From the NCBI RefSeq assembly GCF_029919115.1, contig NZ_CP123990.1:186001-250000 (forward strand): a stretch of 64,000 nucleotides of DNA, written 5' to 3'. The DNA comes from Variovorax paradoxus. GTDB lineage: Bacteria > Pseudomonadota > Gammaproteobacteria > Burkholderiales > Burkholderiaceae_C. A program made the translations under genes and the position numbers. Under the pieces are notes generated by a model. The model worked only from the letters and a program-made list of their open reading frames with translations, ran no database searches and was not told the DNA's origin. Below, piece by piece: positions 44,155-52,508 of this stretch; positions within the stretch are counted from its first letter, which is position 1, and every line of letters starts with the position of its first letter.

Positions 44155-44700
44155 ATGACAACCTCACGCATCTTGTTGCTGCCGGGCTGGCAGAACAGCG
44201 GCCCCGGCCATTGGCAAACCCGCTGGGAGTCGCTGTACGGCGATCGCCGCGTCGAGCAGCATGACTGGATGCGCCCGCTGCGGGGCGACTGGTCCGCGCG
44301 GCTTGAGGAAGAAGTGCTGGCCGCGCCCGGCCCGGTGGCCTTTGCGGCGCACAGCCTCGGCTGCATCCTCGTGGCCGCCTGGGCTGCGCATTCACGCAAC
44401 ACGCACAAGGTGCTCGGCGCGCTGCTGGTTGCGCCCGGTGACCTGGAACGCGACGACCTGCGTCAGCTGATTCCCGGCTGGGCGCCCATCGTGCGCAAGC
44501 CACTGCCGTTTCCGTCGGTGCTGATTGCCGCCAACGACGATCCCTACTGCGACGCCAAGCGCTCCCGCCAAATGGCCGACGACTGGGGTGCGCGCTTTGT
44601 CGACGCCGGCGCGGGCGGCCACCTGAACGCCGAGTCCGGCCTGGGCGACTGGCCCGAAGGCCGGCAACTATTGAACGAAATCTCGAAAGACAAGCACTGA
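44155..44700 (+). CDS. RBBP9/YdeN-like alpha/beta serine hydrolase
   Basis: The 181-aa protein opens RILLLPGWQNSGPGHWQ, has nucleophile Ser in AAHSLGCILV near residue 69, Asp in AANDDPYCD and His in GAGGHLNAES. These form the hydrolase triad of the small RBBP9/YdeN family. It sits between parA and parB. The parB ATG overlaps its stop (TGATG). Its role in segregation, if any, is unknown. It starts 45 bases after parA. Confidence 0.88.
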   Translation: MTTSRILLLPGWQNSGPGHWQTRWESLYGDRRVEQHDWMRPLRGDWSARLEEEVLAAPGPVAFAAHSLGCILVAAWAAHSRNTHKVLGALLVAPGDLERDDLRQLIPGWAPIVRKPLPFPSVLIAANDDPYCDAKRSRQMADDWGARFVDAGAGGHLNAESGLGDWPEGRQLLNEISKDKH

Positions 44701-45650
44701 TGGCGACCAAGAAACCCAAGGGCCTGGGGCGCGGCCTCGAAGCGCTGCTCGGCCCCACGGCCGCACCCGCCGCCGATAACAACAACGGGTCGGAAGAGGG
44801 CGCCGCGGCGCAGAACCCGAACACGCTGATGCTCGACCAGATGGTGGCCGGCGTTTACCAGCCGCGCACCCGCATGGACGAAGGCGCGCTGTACGAGCTG
44901 GCCGAGAGCATCAAGGTGCAGGGCATCATGCAGCCGATTTTGGTGCGCCGGCTCGACGAGGCATCGGCCGCCGCCAAGAACGCCGAGTACGAAATCATTG
45001 CGGGCGAGCGCCGCTTCCGTGCGGCCAAGCTGGCGGGCCTCGACCGGGTGCCGGTGCTGGTGCGCGACGTGCCCAACGAGTCTGCGGCAGCCATGTCGCT
45101 GATCGAGAACATCCAGCGCGAAGACCTCAACCCGCTCGAAGAAGCCCAAGGCCTGCAACGCCTGGTCTCGGAGTTTGGGCTCACTCACGAAGCTGCGGCG
45201 CAGGCTGTGGGCCGCTCGCGCAGCGCCGCCAGCAATCTGCTGCGCCTGTTGAACCTGGCCGAACCGGCACAACAGATGCTGATGGCGGGCGACATCGACA
45301 TGGGCCACGCCCGGGCGCTGCTCTCGCTGGACCGCGGCACGCAGATCACCGCCGCCAACCAGATCGCCGCCAAGAAGATGTCGGTGCGCGAAGCCGAAGC
45401 ACTGGTGAAGCGGCTCGCCGCGGAGTTCACGCTGACGCCTTCGCGCCGCGGGAACGACGGCGAAAAGTCTCGCGACCTGCAGCGCGTGGAAGAAGAGCTG
45501 GCCGACCTGCTCACTGCAGAGGTCGAGGTCCGCATCAAGAAGCGCAGCAAGCGCGGCGGCAAGCTTGAGGAGAGCGGGGAACTCGCCATTCACTTCGGCT
45601 CCATCGAGGCGCTCAACGGCCTGATAGAACGCATCCGCCGAACGGCCTAG
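44700..45650 (+). CDS. parB: Chromosome partitioning protein ParB (Spo0J type)
   Basis: The 316-aa protein has GRGLEALLG at the N-terminus, the CTPase domain with QPRTRMDEGALYELAESIKV, NLVVR-like IMQPILVRRLD and GERRFRAAKLAGLDRVPVLV. It then has a helix-turn-helix (GLTHEAAAQAVGRSRSAASN) for parS recognition and a C-terminal dimer region. It loads at parS and spreads as a sliding clamp. Two matching parS sites lie in mnmG and rsmG. It is coupled to the hydrolase gene. Confidence 0.95.
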   Translation: MATKKPKGLGRGLEALLGPTAAPAADNNNGSEEGAAAQNPNTLMLDQMVAGVYQPRTRMDEGALYELAESIKVQGIMQPILVRRLDEASAAAKNAEYEIIAGERRFRAAKLAGLDRVPVLVRDVPNESAAAMSLIENIQREDLNPLEEAQGLQRLVSEFGLTHEAAAQAVGRSRSAASNLLRLLNLAEPAQQMLMAGDIDMGHARALLSLDRGTQITAANQIAAKKMSVREAEALVKRLAAEFTLTPSRRGNDGEKSRDLQRVEEELADLLTAEVEVRIKKRSKRGGKLEESGELAIHFGSIEALNGLIERIRRTA

Positions 45651-45756
45651 CCGGCAGGCCGCGGCTCGAACGTTTGCGTGATTGTTTCTTGCAATCTTTT
45701 ACGCGTATCCTCTCCGCTGATTTCAAATCGCAAATCTCGAGGAGAGGGAGTCCTTC

Positions 45757-46647
45757 ATGAAATTCAACAAGTTTCCGTTCGCGGCCGTGGCCGCGGGTGC
45801 GCTGCTGCTGACCGGCTGCGTGACCACGGACATGCAGATGGGCAGCCAGTCTGCCAAGACCACCGCCACCGGCAGCGCCGCAGGTTCGGCAACCGCAGGC
45901 GAAAGCAGCCAGCTCGAGCGCTGCGAGTCGCCACTCGGCACCGTCTCGCTCATCGAGAACGTGAACTCCGGCTGGTACACCATTCTCACCGGCGAGTACC
46001 GCCTGCCGCCCACGGCCAACCTGCTGCGCCTCCTGGTGCAGCAGTCGAACTGCTTCGTGGTGGTCGAACGCGGCGCGGCCGGCATGAACGCCATGAACCG
46101 TGAACGCGCGCTCATGCAGTCGGGCGAAATGCGCGGTGGCAGCAACTTCGGACGCGGCCAGATGGTGGCCTCCGACTACGGCCTTTCGCCCGAGATCGTT
46201 TTCAGCAACAGCGATGCGGGCGGCATCGGCGGGGCCTTGGGCGGGCTGGTCGGCGGCAACCGTGGCCGTGCCCTGGCCGCTGTCGGCGGCAGCATGCAGA
46301 CCAAGGAAGCCAGCGCGCTCCTGACCCTCATCGACAACCGCTCCGGCGTGCAGGTCGCGGCTTCGGAAGGCAGCGCCTCGAAGACCGATTTCGGGGCCTT
46401 CGGCTCGGTATTCGGCGGCCGTGCCGGCGGCGGCCTGGGCGGCTACACGAACACGGCACAAGGCAAGGTGATTGCCGCGGCCTTCATGGATGCGTTCAAC
46501 CAGATGGTTCGTTCGCTGCGCAACTACAAGGCGCAAACCGTGCGCGGGCAGGGCCTTGGCGGCGGCGGCCGACTGGGCGTGGACGGCGGCGCTGCGCCGT
46601 CGCAGACCTCGGCACCGGCGGAGCAACCGGCCCGCCGCCGCAGGTAA
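45757..46647 (+). CDS. CsgG/HfaB-like outer membrane lipoprotein
   Basis: The 296-aa protein has a lipoprotein signal peptide with lipobox LLLTGC near residue 21. The mature part has NVNSGWYTILTGEYRLPPT, RLLVQQSNCFVVVERGA and ASALLTLIDNRSGVQVAASE, the pattern of the CsgG/HfaB family of curli and holdfast secretion pores. It ends in a Gly/Pro-rich tail. No curli subunit genes are adjacent. It could be an adhesin export pore or an envelope lipoprotein of a divergent type. AGGAGAGGGAG lies upstream of ATG 45757. Confidence 0.78.
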   Translation: MKFNKFPFAAVAAGALLLTGCVTTDMQMGSQSAKTTATGSAAGSATAGESSQLERCESPLGTVSLIENVNSGWYTILTGEYRLPPTANLLRLLVQQSNCFVVVERGAAGMNAMNRERALMQSGEMRGGSNFGRGQMVASDYGLSPEIVFSNSDAGGIGGALGGLVGGNRGRALAAVGGSMQTKEASALLTLIDNRSGVQVAASEGSASKTDFGAFGSVFGGRAGGGLGGYTNTAQGKVIAAAFMDAFNQMVRSLRNYKAQTVRGQGLGGGGRLGVDGGAAPSQTSAPAEQPARRRR

Positions 46648-46665
46648 CACGCGGCATTTGGCATT

Positions 46666-46703
46666 AAAAAGGCCCGGCGGCTCGCAAGAGCCCCGGGCTT
46701 TTT
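46666..46703. terminator. Bidirectional intrinsic terminator
   Basis: AAAAAGGCCCGG (46666-46677) pairs with CCCGGGCTTTTT (46692-46703), giving a GC-rich stem with A-run and T-run flanks. It ends the CsgG-like gene on the plus strand and the FAD oxidase gene on the minus strand. Confidence 0.85.
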
Positions 46704-46722
46704 CAATGCGTCTTCGAGCGGA

Positions 46723-48147
46723 TCAGAGCGCGAAGATCTTTCCGGGATTCATGATGTTCTTGGGATCGAGCGCGCGCTTGATCGTGCGCATCATGTCGAT
46801 GGCGCCCACGCCCGCTTCCGTCACCAGGAAGTCCATCTTGTGCAGCCCCACGCCGTGCTCGCCGGTGCAGGTGCCTTCGAGCGCCAGCGCGCGGCTCACC
46901 AGGTCGTGGTTGAGCTTTTCGGCCTTCACGCGCTCTTCGGGAATGTTCGGGTCGAGCAGATAGCCGAAGTGGAAATTGCCGTCGCCCACGTGGCCGACCA
47001 GGAAGTAGGGGATGCCGCTGGCGTCCGCCTCGGCCACGGAGTCGAGCAGGCAGTCTGCCAGGCGCGAGATGGGCACGCAGGTGTCGGTGGAGATCACGCG
47101 GCAGCCCGGACGGGATTGCACGGCGGCAAAGTAGCTGTTGTGCCGCGCGGTCCACAGCCGTGTGCGTTCTTCCGGCGTGCTGGCCCATTCGAAGGCATTG
47201 CCGCCGTGGCCGCTGGCGAGCTCCTGCACCGTCTCGGCCTGTTCCTTCACGCCGGCCGGCGAGCCGTGGAATTCCATCAGCAGCATCGGCTCTTCGCGCA
47301 AGTTGAGCTTGGCATAGGCGTTGACCATGCGCACCGTGTTCACGTCGATGAGTTCCACGCGCGCAATCGGCACGCCCAGCTGAATGGTCTCGATGGTGGT
47401 GCGCACGGCGGCTTCGATGCTCGGGAACGAGCAGATTGCGGCCGACACGGCCTCGGGCAGCGGGTAGATGCGCAGCGTGACCTCGGTCACCACGCCCAGC
47501 GTGCCTTCGCTGCCCACCATGAGGCGCGTGAGGTCGTAGCCGGCGGAAGATTTCTTGGCACGGGTGCCGGTGCGGATGACGTCGCCGCTGGCCGTGACCA
47601 CTTCGAGCGCCAGCACGTTTTCGCGCATCGTGCCGTAGCGGACCGCATTGGTACCGCTCGCGCGCGTGGCCGTCATGCCGCCGATGGAAGCGTCCGCACC
47701 CGGATCGATGGGGAAGAACAGGCCCGTGCTCTTGATCTCTTCGTTGAGCTGCTTGCGCGTGACGCCTGGCTGCACCGTGACCGTGAGGTCGTCGGCGTTG
47801 ACCGACAGCACCTTGTTCATGCGCGACACATCGATGCTGATGCCGCCTTGCACCGCCAGCAGGTGGCCTTCGAGCGATGAGCCCACGCCGAAGGGAATGA
47901 CCGGCACGCTGTGTTCGCTCGCGAGCTTCACGGCGTCGGCGACGTCCTGCGTGCTTTCGGCAAACACCACGGCCGAAGGGGGCGGGGCGTCGAACGACGA
48001 CTCGTCGCGGCCATGCTGGGTGCGCACCGCCATGGCCGTGGAACAGTTGGCACCGAAGCGGGCCTTCAGTCCGTCGATGAGGGCGGCAGGCACGTCGCGC
48101 AGATGAAGCTCCGGCAGCAGGTGCGAGGTTTGGGTCGGGGCGTTCAT
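46723..48147 (-). CDS. FAD-binding D-lactate/glycolate dehydrogenase (GlcD/Dld-like)
   Basis: The 474-aa protein has the VAO-type FAD domain: VPVIPFGVGSSLEGHLLAVQ, GADASIGGMTATRASGTNAV, GSEGTLGVVTEVTLR. The C-terminal oxidase-like domain has VGHVGDGNFHFGYLLDP and GEHGVGLHKMDFL near residue 430. It oxidises D-2-hydroxyacids. No GlcE/GlcF partner genes are adjacent, so a single-subunit D-lactate dehydrogenase type is more likely than glycolate oxidase. ATG 48147 follows AGGAG. Confidence 0.9.
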   Translation of the reverse strand: MNAPTQTSHLLPELHLRDVPAALIDGLKARFGANCSTAMAVRTQHGRDESSFDAPPPSAVVFAESTQDVADAVKLASEHSVPVIPFGVGSSLEGHLLAVQGGISIDVSRMNKVLSVNADDLTVTVQPGVTRKQLNEEIKSTGLFFPIDPGADASIGGMTATRASGTNAVRYGTMRENVLALEVVTASGDVIRTGTRAKKSSAGYDLTRLMVGSEGTLGVVTEVTLRIYPLPEAVSAAICSFPSIEAAVRTTIETIQLGVPIARVELIDVNTVRMVNAYAKLNLREEPMLLMEFHGSPAGVKEQAETVQELASGHGGNAFEWASTPEERTRLWTARHNSYFAAVQSRPGCRVISTDTCVPISRLADCLLDSVAEADASGIPYFLVGHVGDGNFHFGYLLDPNIPEERVKAEKLNHDLVSRALALEGTCTGEHGVGLHKMDFLVTEAGVGAIDMMRTIKRALDPKNIMNPGKIFAL

Positions 48148-48234
48148 CGGGTGTCTCCTGGAGTGATGTGGGTGCGGGGGGCGCTGTTCGGCCATTTTAC
48201 GGAGCGAGCACCATAATGCGCTTCGGAAAAAGCC

Positions 48235-48735
48235 ATGAACCCTACGACGCTCGCTGCCCTTGCGGCATTTCCCACACTGCTCGAGGCCCATTACGCGATC
48301 ATTCCGGAGGCACACCGCCACTGGGCCCCGCGGTCATGGAACGGCGTGCCCAGCGAGGCCTTCACCGCCATCGAACAGCTGTGCCATGTACGGGACATCG
48401 AGATCGAGGGCTACCACGAGCGCTTTCGACGCACGCTCGAAGAAGACAACCCCACGCTGGCATCGATCGACAGCGAACCGCTTGCCATCGAACGCGCGTA
48501 CGGCAAGGCCGATTCGGCACGGGTGCTGGCGGAGTTCCGGATTGCACGTGCGCAGACGATGGAAATCATCTCGCAGCTGAGCGAAGAGCAACTCGCACGC
48601 CCTGCGGTGTTCGAGGGCTACGGACCGCTCACCATGCGCAGCCTCATTCATTACCTTTGCAGCCACGACCAGCAGCATCTTGCAGGCTTGCAGTGGCTGC
48701 TCGGCAAGATCGACGCGTCCAGGGTCGGGCCGTAG
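48235..48735 (+). CDS. DinB-like protein
   Basis: The 166-aa protein is a four-helix bundle with the metal-ligand His spacing of the DinB superfamily: AFTAIEQLCHVRDIEIEGYH in the second helix and YLCSHDQQHLAGLQWLLGK near the C-terminus. DinB-like proteins act as thiol S-transferases or metalloenzymes. Nothing shows DNA-damage control. ATG 48235 starts a clean bundle. Confidence 0.8.
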   Translation: MNPTTLAALAAFPTLLEAHYAIIPEAHRHWAPRSWNGVPSEAFTAIEQLCHVRDIEIEGYHERFRRTLEEDNPTLASIDSEPLAIERAYGKADSARVLAEFRIARAQTMEIISQLSEEQLARPAVFEGYGPLTMRSLIHYLCSHDQQHLAGLQWLLGKIDASRVGP

Positions 48736-48758
48736 AAAACACAAGAACAGGAGCGCCC

Positions 48759-49352
48759 ATGGGCAACCGACTTTCACAAATTGCCACCCGCACCGGCGAC
48801 GACGGCACCACAGGCTTGGGCGACAACACCCGCGTACCCAAGGACCACTTGCGCGTGCATGCCATGGGCGACGTGGACGAACTCAACTCGCAGCTCGGCC
48901 TGCTGCTGTGCGAGCCCATGCCAGAGCCCGTGCGCGAGCTGCTGGTCGACGTGCAGCATCAGCTCTTCAACCTGGGCGGCGAGCTTTCGATGCCCGGCTA
49001 CACGCTGCTGAAGGCCGATGCACTGCTGCAGCTGGACAATGCCCTTGCCGAGCACAACGCCGCCTTGCCGCGCCTGGCTGAATTCATCCTGCCCGCGGGC
49101 ACGCGCGCGGCCTCGCTCGCGCATGTGTGCCGCACGGTGGCACGCCGGGCCGAGCGCGCGGTGGTGGCACTCGGTGCCACGGCCGAACTCAACGAGGCAT
49201 TGCGCCAGTATCTCAACCGGCTCAGCGACCTGCTCTTTGTGCTCGCACGTGTGCTCAATCGCATGAACGGCGGCGACGACGTGTACTGGAAGAGCGAGCG
49301 CATGGCGCGCGCAGCGGCCGCCGATGCCAAAGACGAAGGAAGCCCATCATGA
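48759..49352 (+). CDS. Cob(I)yrinic acid a,c-diamide adenosyltransferase (PduO type)
   Basis: The 197-aa protein carries the PduO signature IATRTGDDGTTGLGDNTRVP, with the ATP-binding residues, then VHAMGDVDELNSQLGLLLCE, and the C-terminal RTVARRAERAV and QYLNRLSDLLFVLARVLN. It adenosylates cob(I)alamin to make coenzyme B12. The trimeric PduO fold and length match. It is coupled by a 4-base overlap to a small secreted protein gene. AGGAG is just upstream of ATG 48759. Confidence 0.95.
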   Translation: MGNRLSQIATRTGDDGTTGLGDNTRVPKDHLRVHAMGDVDELNSQLGLLLCEPMPEPVRELLVDVQHQLFNLGGELSMPGYTLLKADALLQLDNALAEHNAALPRLAEFILPAGTRAASLAHVCRTVARRAERAVVALGATAELNEALRQYLNRLSDLLFVLARVLNRMNGGDDVYWKSERMARAAAADAKDEGSPS

Positions 49353-49711
49353 AGACGTTGAAGACAATTGCCCACGCCTTTTCCGTTGCAGCAGCAGCGG
49401 TACTGCTGTTGTCCGTGCCCGCCGTGCATGCGCAGAGCGCGGACAACCCGCCCAAGGCAGAGCGTGCCCACACGCTCAATCCGCCGCCGCGCGACAGCAA
49501 GGTTGTGAATAGCGTGCAGCGCGGCACCAATGCCGCGGGCCGAGGCATCGATCGCGCGGAAGACGCAACGCGGCGCGGTGTCAACAACGTATCGGAAAAA
49601 GCGAGCCGGCCTGTGCGCCGAGTGGGCGAGTCCTTCGGGCGCAAGCTGGCGCCGGGTTCCAGTGGGCGCGCTGCGCCCCCGCCTGTGGGGCCGCAAGGGA
49701 ACGCGCCCTGA
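49349..49711 (+). CDS. Small exported protein of unknown function
   Basis: The 120-aa protein has a signal peptide with cleavage after AVHAQ near residue 29. The mature part is rich in Arg, Asn and Pro with a repeat-like stretch QRGTNAAGRGIDRAEDATRR. It ends in Pro-rich sequence. No domain is recognised. It is the 3' gene of the PduO operon, overlapping its stop by 4 bases. Confidence 0.72.
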   Translation: MKTLKTIAHAFSVAAAAVLLLSVPAVHAQSADNPPKAERAHTLNPPPRDSKVVNSVQRGTNAAGRGIDRAEDATRRGVNNVSEKASRPVRRVGESFGRKLAPGSSGRAAPPPVGPQGNAP

Positions 49712-49747
49712 TTGGAGCGCCTCGTTCGTGGTGCGCACCCGCCGACG

Positions 49748-49922
49748 GGGTACCTTGCTCCGCGAATGTCCCCCGGCCTGCGGCCTCCTCCTTTATTTCG
49801 CTGCGGCGTGCCCAGGTGCACAGGGCATCGGGTGCTCCGCGCAGCGAAATAAAGGAGGAGGGGCGCAGCCCCGGGGGACATGGGCGCAGCCCCGGGGGAC
49901 ATTCGCGGAGGGGAGTACCCGG
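49748..49922. repeat. Long imperfect inverted repeat (hairpin element) in a 311-bp gap
   Basis: The left arm 49748-49805 (CTCCGCGAATGTCCCCCGG then CTCCTCCTTTATTTCGCTGC) pairs with the right arm 49840-49922. The right arm holds a 20-base unit GGGCGCAGCCCCGGGGGACA twice in tandem, where the left arm has it once. The loop is 49806-49839. The rest of the gap (49712-49747 and 49923-50022) has no gene or clear motif. It looks like a dispersed intergenic repeat that has expanded on one arm. Confidence 0.8.
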
Positions 49923-50022
49923 TGGCCTTTGCACAAGCCCTGAACAGCAGCGCCAAGAACAATGACGCCCTGAACAAAGCCCTCCATAAGCCCTCCATAC
50001 CGCACACAGCGATCCACCACAG

Positions 50023-50544
50023 ATGGCAAGAAACATAGAGATCAAGGCCCGCATCGACAGCGTGGAACGCGTGGCACTCATTGCCGCGAAGCTCGCTGAT
50101 TCAGGTCCCATCGAAATCGCACAGGATGACACTTTTTTCCGCTGCGAGAACAGCGCCGACCGTCTCAAGCTGCGCACCTTTGCGCCCGACCGCGCCGAGC
50201 TGATCTTCTATCGCCGCGCGAACAGCAGTGGCCCCAAGGAATCGTTCTATCTGATCTCGCCCACCACCACGCCCGACACGCTGCGCGAATCGCTCACGCT
50301 CGCGTGGGGTCAAGCCGGCCGTGTACGCAAGCAGCGCCGGCTTTTCATCGTGGGCCGCACGCGCGTACACCTCGACCGTGTGGAAGGGCTCGGTGAATTT
50401 CTCGAGCTTGAAGTGGTGCTGAAAGAAGGCGAATCCGCCGAGGCTGGCGTGGCCGAGGCCCATGGGCTCATGGCGCAACTCGGCATTGCATCCGACCAGC
50501 TGGTGCAGGGCGCCTACGTCGATCTGCTGCAGCAGGCCGCCTGA
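50023..50544 (+). CDS. CYTH domain protein (class IV adenylate cyclase-like)
   Basis: The 173-aa protein has the CYTH opening ExExK as NIEIKARIDS, then RLKLRTFAPDRAELIFYRR and VHLDRVEGLGEFLELEVVL. These charged strands line a beta-tunnel that binds triphosphates and metal. Members are class IV adenylate cyclases or thiamine triphosphatases; which activity applies is not decidable here. ATG 50023 gives the canonical N-terminus. Confidence 0.85.
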   Translation: MARNIEIKARIDSVERVALIAAKLADSGPIEIAQDDTFFRCENSADRLKLRTFAPDRAELIFYRRANSSGPKESFYLISPTTTPDTLRESLTLAWGQAGRVRKQRRLFIVGRTRVHLDRVEGLGEFLELEVVLKEGESAEAGVAEAHGLMAQLGIASDQLVQGAYVDLLQQAA

Positions 50545-50553
50545 GCGCCGTTG

Positions 50554-51192
50554 TCAGCACCAGCCCGCGGCCTTGAGCTGGTCCGCGAGCTGCTCCGCTA
50601 CTTTGGCGTAGCCCTGCGCGTTGGCGTGGATGCGATCGGAGCGCAGCGACGTGTCCGACAGCACGCTCGAATACACATTGGCAACCAGCAGTGCCTGCCC
50701 CGACTTCGCGACTTCCTCGTAGAACGGCGCATCGCTCAGCGAGCCTACAGCCGCGCGCATGGCATCGGGTGCTGGCGTGGCCAGCAGCGCGACGTAGGGC
50801 GTGTGCGCACGGGCCTGGCTGACAAGAGCTGCGAGGTTCTCGCGCGTGGCCGAGGGCGGCACGCCGCGCAGCATGTCGTTGCCGCCGATGCCGATCAGGA
50901 TGGCGTCATAGCTTTCTGCAGCCAGCAGAGCCGGCAGGCGCTCCAACGCGCCGGCTGAAGTGTCGCCATTGATGCCGGCGTTTTCGATTTGCCAGCCGGT
51001 GAGCTCGCCCAGTTTCACGGGCCACGCCGCGCCGGGCGGTGCGCCGTAGCCGAAGGTCAGGCTGTCGCCCAGGGCGAGCACGCGGGCATCCGGTTTCAAC
51101 GCTGCAGCAGAAGGCTTGCGCTTGCCGCAGGCTGCCAGGAGGGCGGCTGCGGGCACGCCGGCAAGCAGGTGGAACAGGTGTCGCCGCTTCAT
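50554..51192 (-). CDS. SGNH/GDSL esterase (arylesterase, TesA-like) lipoprotein
   Basis: The 212-aa product starts with KRRHLFHLLAGVPAAALLAAC, a lipoprotein signal peptide with lipobox LAAC. The catalytic blocks are ALGDSLTFGYG (Ser), NAGINGDTS (Gly), IGGNDMLRG (Asn) and DRIHANAQGY (Asp-His). It hydrolyses thioesters or esters near the outer membrane. ATG 51192 is chosen over 51252 or 51240 because the signal sequence begins there. A 60-aa membrane protein gene is 57 bases upstream. Confidence 0.88.
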   Translation of the reverse strand: MKRRHLFHLLAGVPAAALLAACGKRKPSAAALKPDARVLALGDSLTFGYGAPPGAAWPVKLGELTGWQIENAGINGDTSAGALERLPALLAAESYDAILIGIGGNDMLRGVPPSATRENLAALVSQARAHTPYVALLATPAPDAMRAAVGSLSDAPFYEEVAKSGQALLVANVYSSVLSDTSLRSDRIHANAQGYAKVAEQLADQLKAAGWC

Positions 51193-51248
51193 GCCGCGCG
51201 CGAGCTCAAACGCAGTCGAGGAAGAGTCGCGTGCCTGCATGGCCCTGT

Positions 51249-51431
51249 TCAATCACGAGGTTTGAAGAATCGGTACAGGCCGGCCACCACCATGACGGCG
51301 CCCAGGAACGCGACGGCCGTCTGGCCGCCCTCGTAGCCGCCCACACCAGCAGGCGGGCCCGTCATGAACCACCTCACGAGCATGCCGCCACCCCACAGAA
51401 CGCCGATGGCACCAATGATCTTGTCGCGCAT
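51249..51431 (-). CDS. Small membrane protein of unknown function
   Basis: The 60-aa protein has two membrane helices (IIGAIGVLWGGGMLVRWF and GQTAVAFLGAVMVVAGLY) and a basic end. No family is recognised. It lies upstream of the esterase gene in the same direction and may share its transcript. Confidence 0.68.
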   Translation of the reverse strand: MRDKIIGAIGVLWGGGMLVRWFMTGPPAGVGGYEGGQTAVAFLGAVMVVAGLYRFFKPRD

Positions 51432-51652
51432 ATTTGATGATGGCGCCTCCAGCGCCTGTTGATCTCTCTGCGCATTGTCCCCAAAGCCCCTCGGGCCCGG
51501 CGCAAATCACCTACACGACGCCGGGATTGAAGGACAGCAGGCCGCCCCGATACCTGCGCTTACTTGATTTCACCTGACGGCGACCTGATGTGCTCCGGGC
51601 AGACACAAGCGCCACTGACAATGGACTCGTCATCAACACGAAGGAGTTCCAG

Positions 51653-52120
51653 ATGATCATCAAGTCAAAGAGCATGGCCGTCGCTGCTGCGGCACTCGCG
51701 ATGTGCATGGCAGCGGGAAGCGCCTTCGCACAAGACCGTGGCCACGATCGCGGTCATGACCGCGGTGACGATCGAGGCAATGGCCGCTACGAACAACAGC
51801 ACCGCCAGTTCGATCGGCACGACAACCGCCGCGGCGACCGGGGTGATTGGGGTGGCCGCGGTGATCGCTACAGCCGTGAGGACTACCGGGAAGGCCGCCA
51901 CTTCGACCGCCGCGGTTATCCGCAGCCGCACGCCGAATGGCGCCGCGGTGGGCGCGTGCCTCCCGAGTACCGTGGCCGCAACTACGTGGTGAACGACTAC
52001 CGTGCCTACCAGCTGCAGGCGCCGCCCCGTGGCTACCAATGGGTGGGTGTGGGCGGCGACTATGTGCTCGCGGCCATTGCCACGGGCCTGATTGCCCAGA
52101 TCATCGTGGGCAACCAGTAA
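51653..52120 (+). CDS. RcnB-like periplasmic protein
   Basis: The 155-aa protein has a signal peptide (cleaved after AGSAFA near residue 24). A His/Asp/Arg-rich middle follows (DRGHDRGHDRGDDRGNGRYE and more), then the RcnB-type C-terminal pattern GRVPPEYRGRNYVVNDYRAY with a last helix. RcnB in E. coli modulates nickel and cobalt homeostasis; the Asp/His-rich section here could bind metal. AAGGAG is 9 bases upstream of ATG 51653. Confidence 0.85.
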   Translation: MIIKSKSMAVAAAALAMCMAAGSAFAQDRGHDRGHDRGDDRGNGRYEQQHRQFDRHDNRRGDRGDWGGRGDRYSREDYREGRHFDRRGYPQPHAEWRRGGRVPPEYRGRNYVVNDYRAYQLQAPPRGYQWVGVGGDYVLAAIATGLIAQIIVGNQ

Positions 52121-52133
52121 GCAAGCGCCCGGC

Positions 52134-52394
52134 TCAGGCCGTCACTGTGGGCAGCGACTGGGCGCACACGTTGCGCCCGGTAATGGTGAGCCGCAGGCCG
52201 CCGCCGTGCCATTCGAGCCAGTTAAGGCTCACATACGCTTCGATGTCGCTGTCGTCGATGCGGTCGGCCTGGCGGCTTTGCAGCAACTCCACGGTGGCGG
52301 GCAATGCCCGTCTCAGCCGCTCGCGCCGTTCGGCGGCGTCGGCCGCCTTGAGGGCGGCCTTGGTTTGCTGTTGCTGCTGCGGGGTCGATGCCAT
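52134..52394 (-). CDS. Hypothetical protein
   Basis: The 86-aa protein starts with a Gln-rich segment (STPQQQQQTKAALKAA). A charged helix follows (ERRERLRRALPATVELLQ), then IDDSDIEAYVSLNWLEWHGG. No domain is recognised. ATG 52394 is preferred over 52418 since the sequence before it has no support. It converges on the RcnB-like gene. Confidence 0.6.
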   Translation of the reverse strand: MASTPQQQQQTKAALKAADAAERRERLRRALPATVELLQSRQADRIDDSDIEAYVSLNWLEWHGGGLRLTITGRNVCAQSLPTVTA

Positions 52395-52508
52395 TGCTGA
52401 TCCGTTCCGGGAAGCCAAGGAATTAACCCGAATGTACGCTCCCTGTGTGAAGCCTCATGCTTCTTTTTTAAACCTGTTGCTCGGAGCGTCGAATACGTTG
52501 CATCCGCG

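Noticed and set aside
52440..52460. GTGAAGCCTCATGC as a second CreB tag
   Set aside because: Only one half GTGAA is present and the second half is missing at the six-base spacing.
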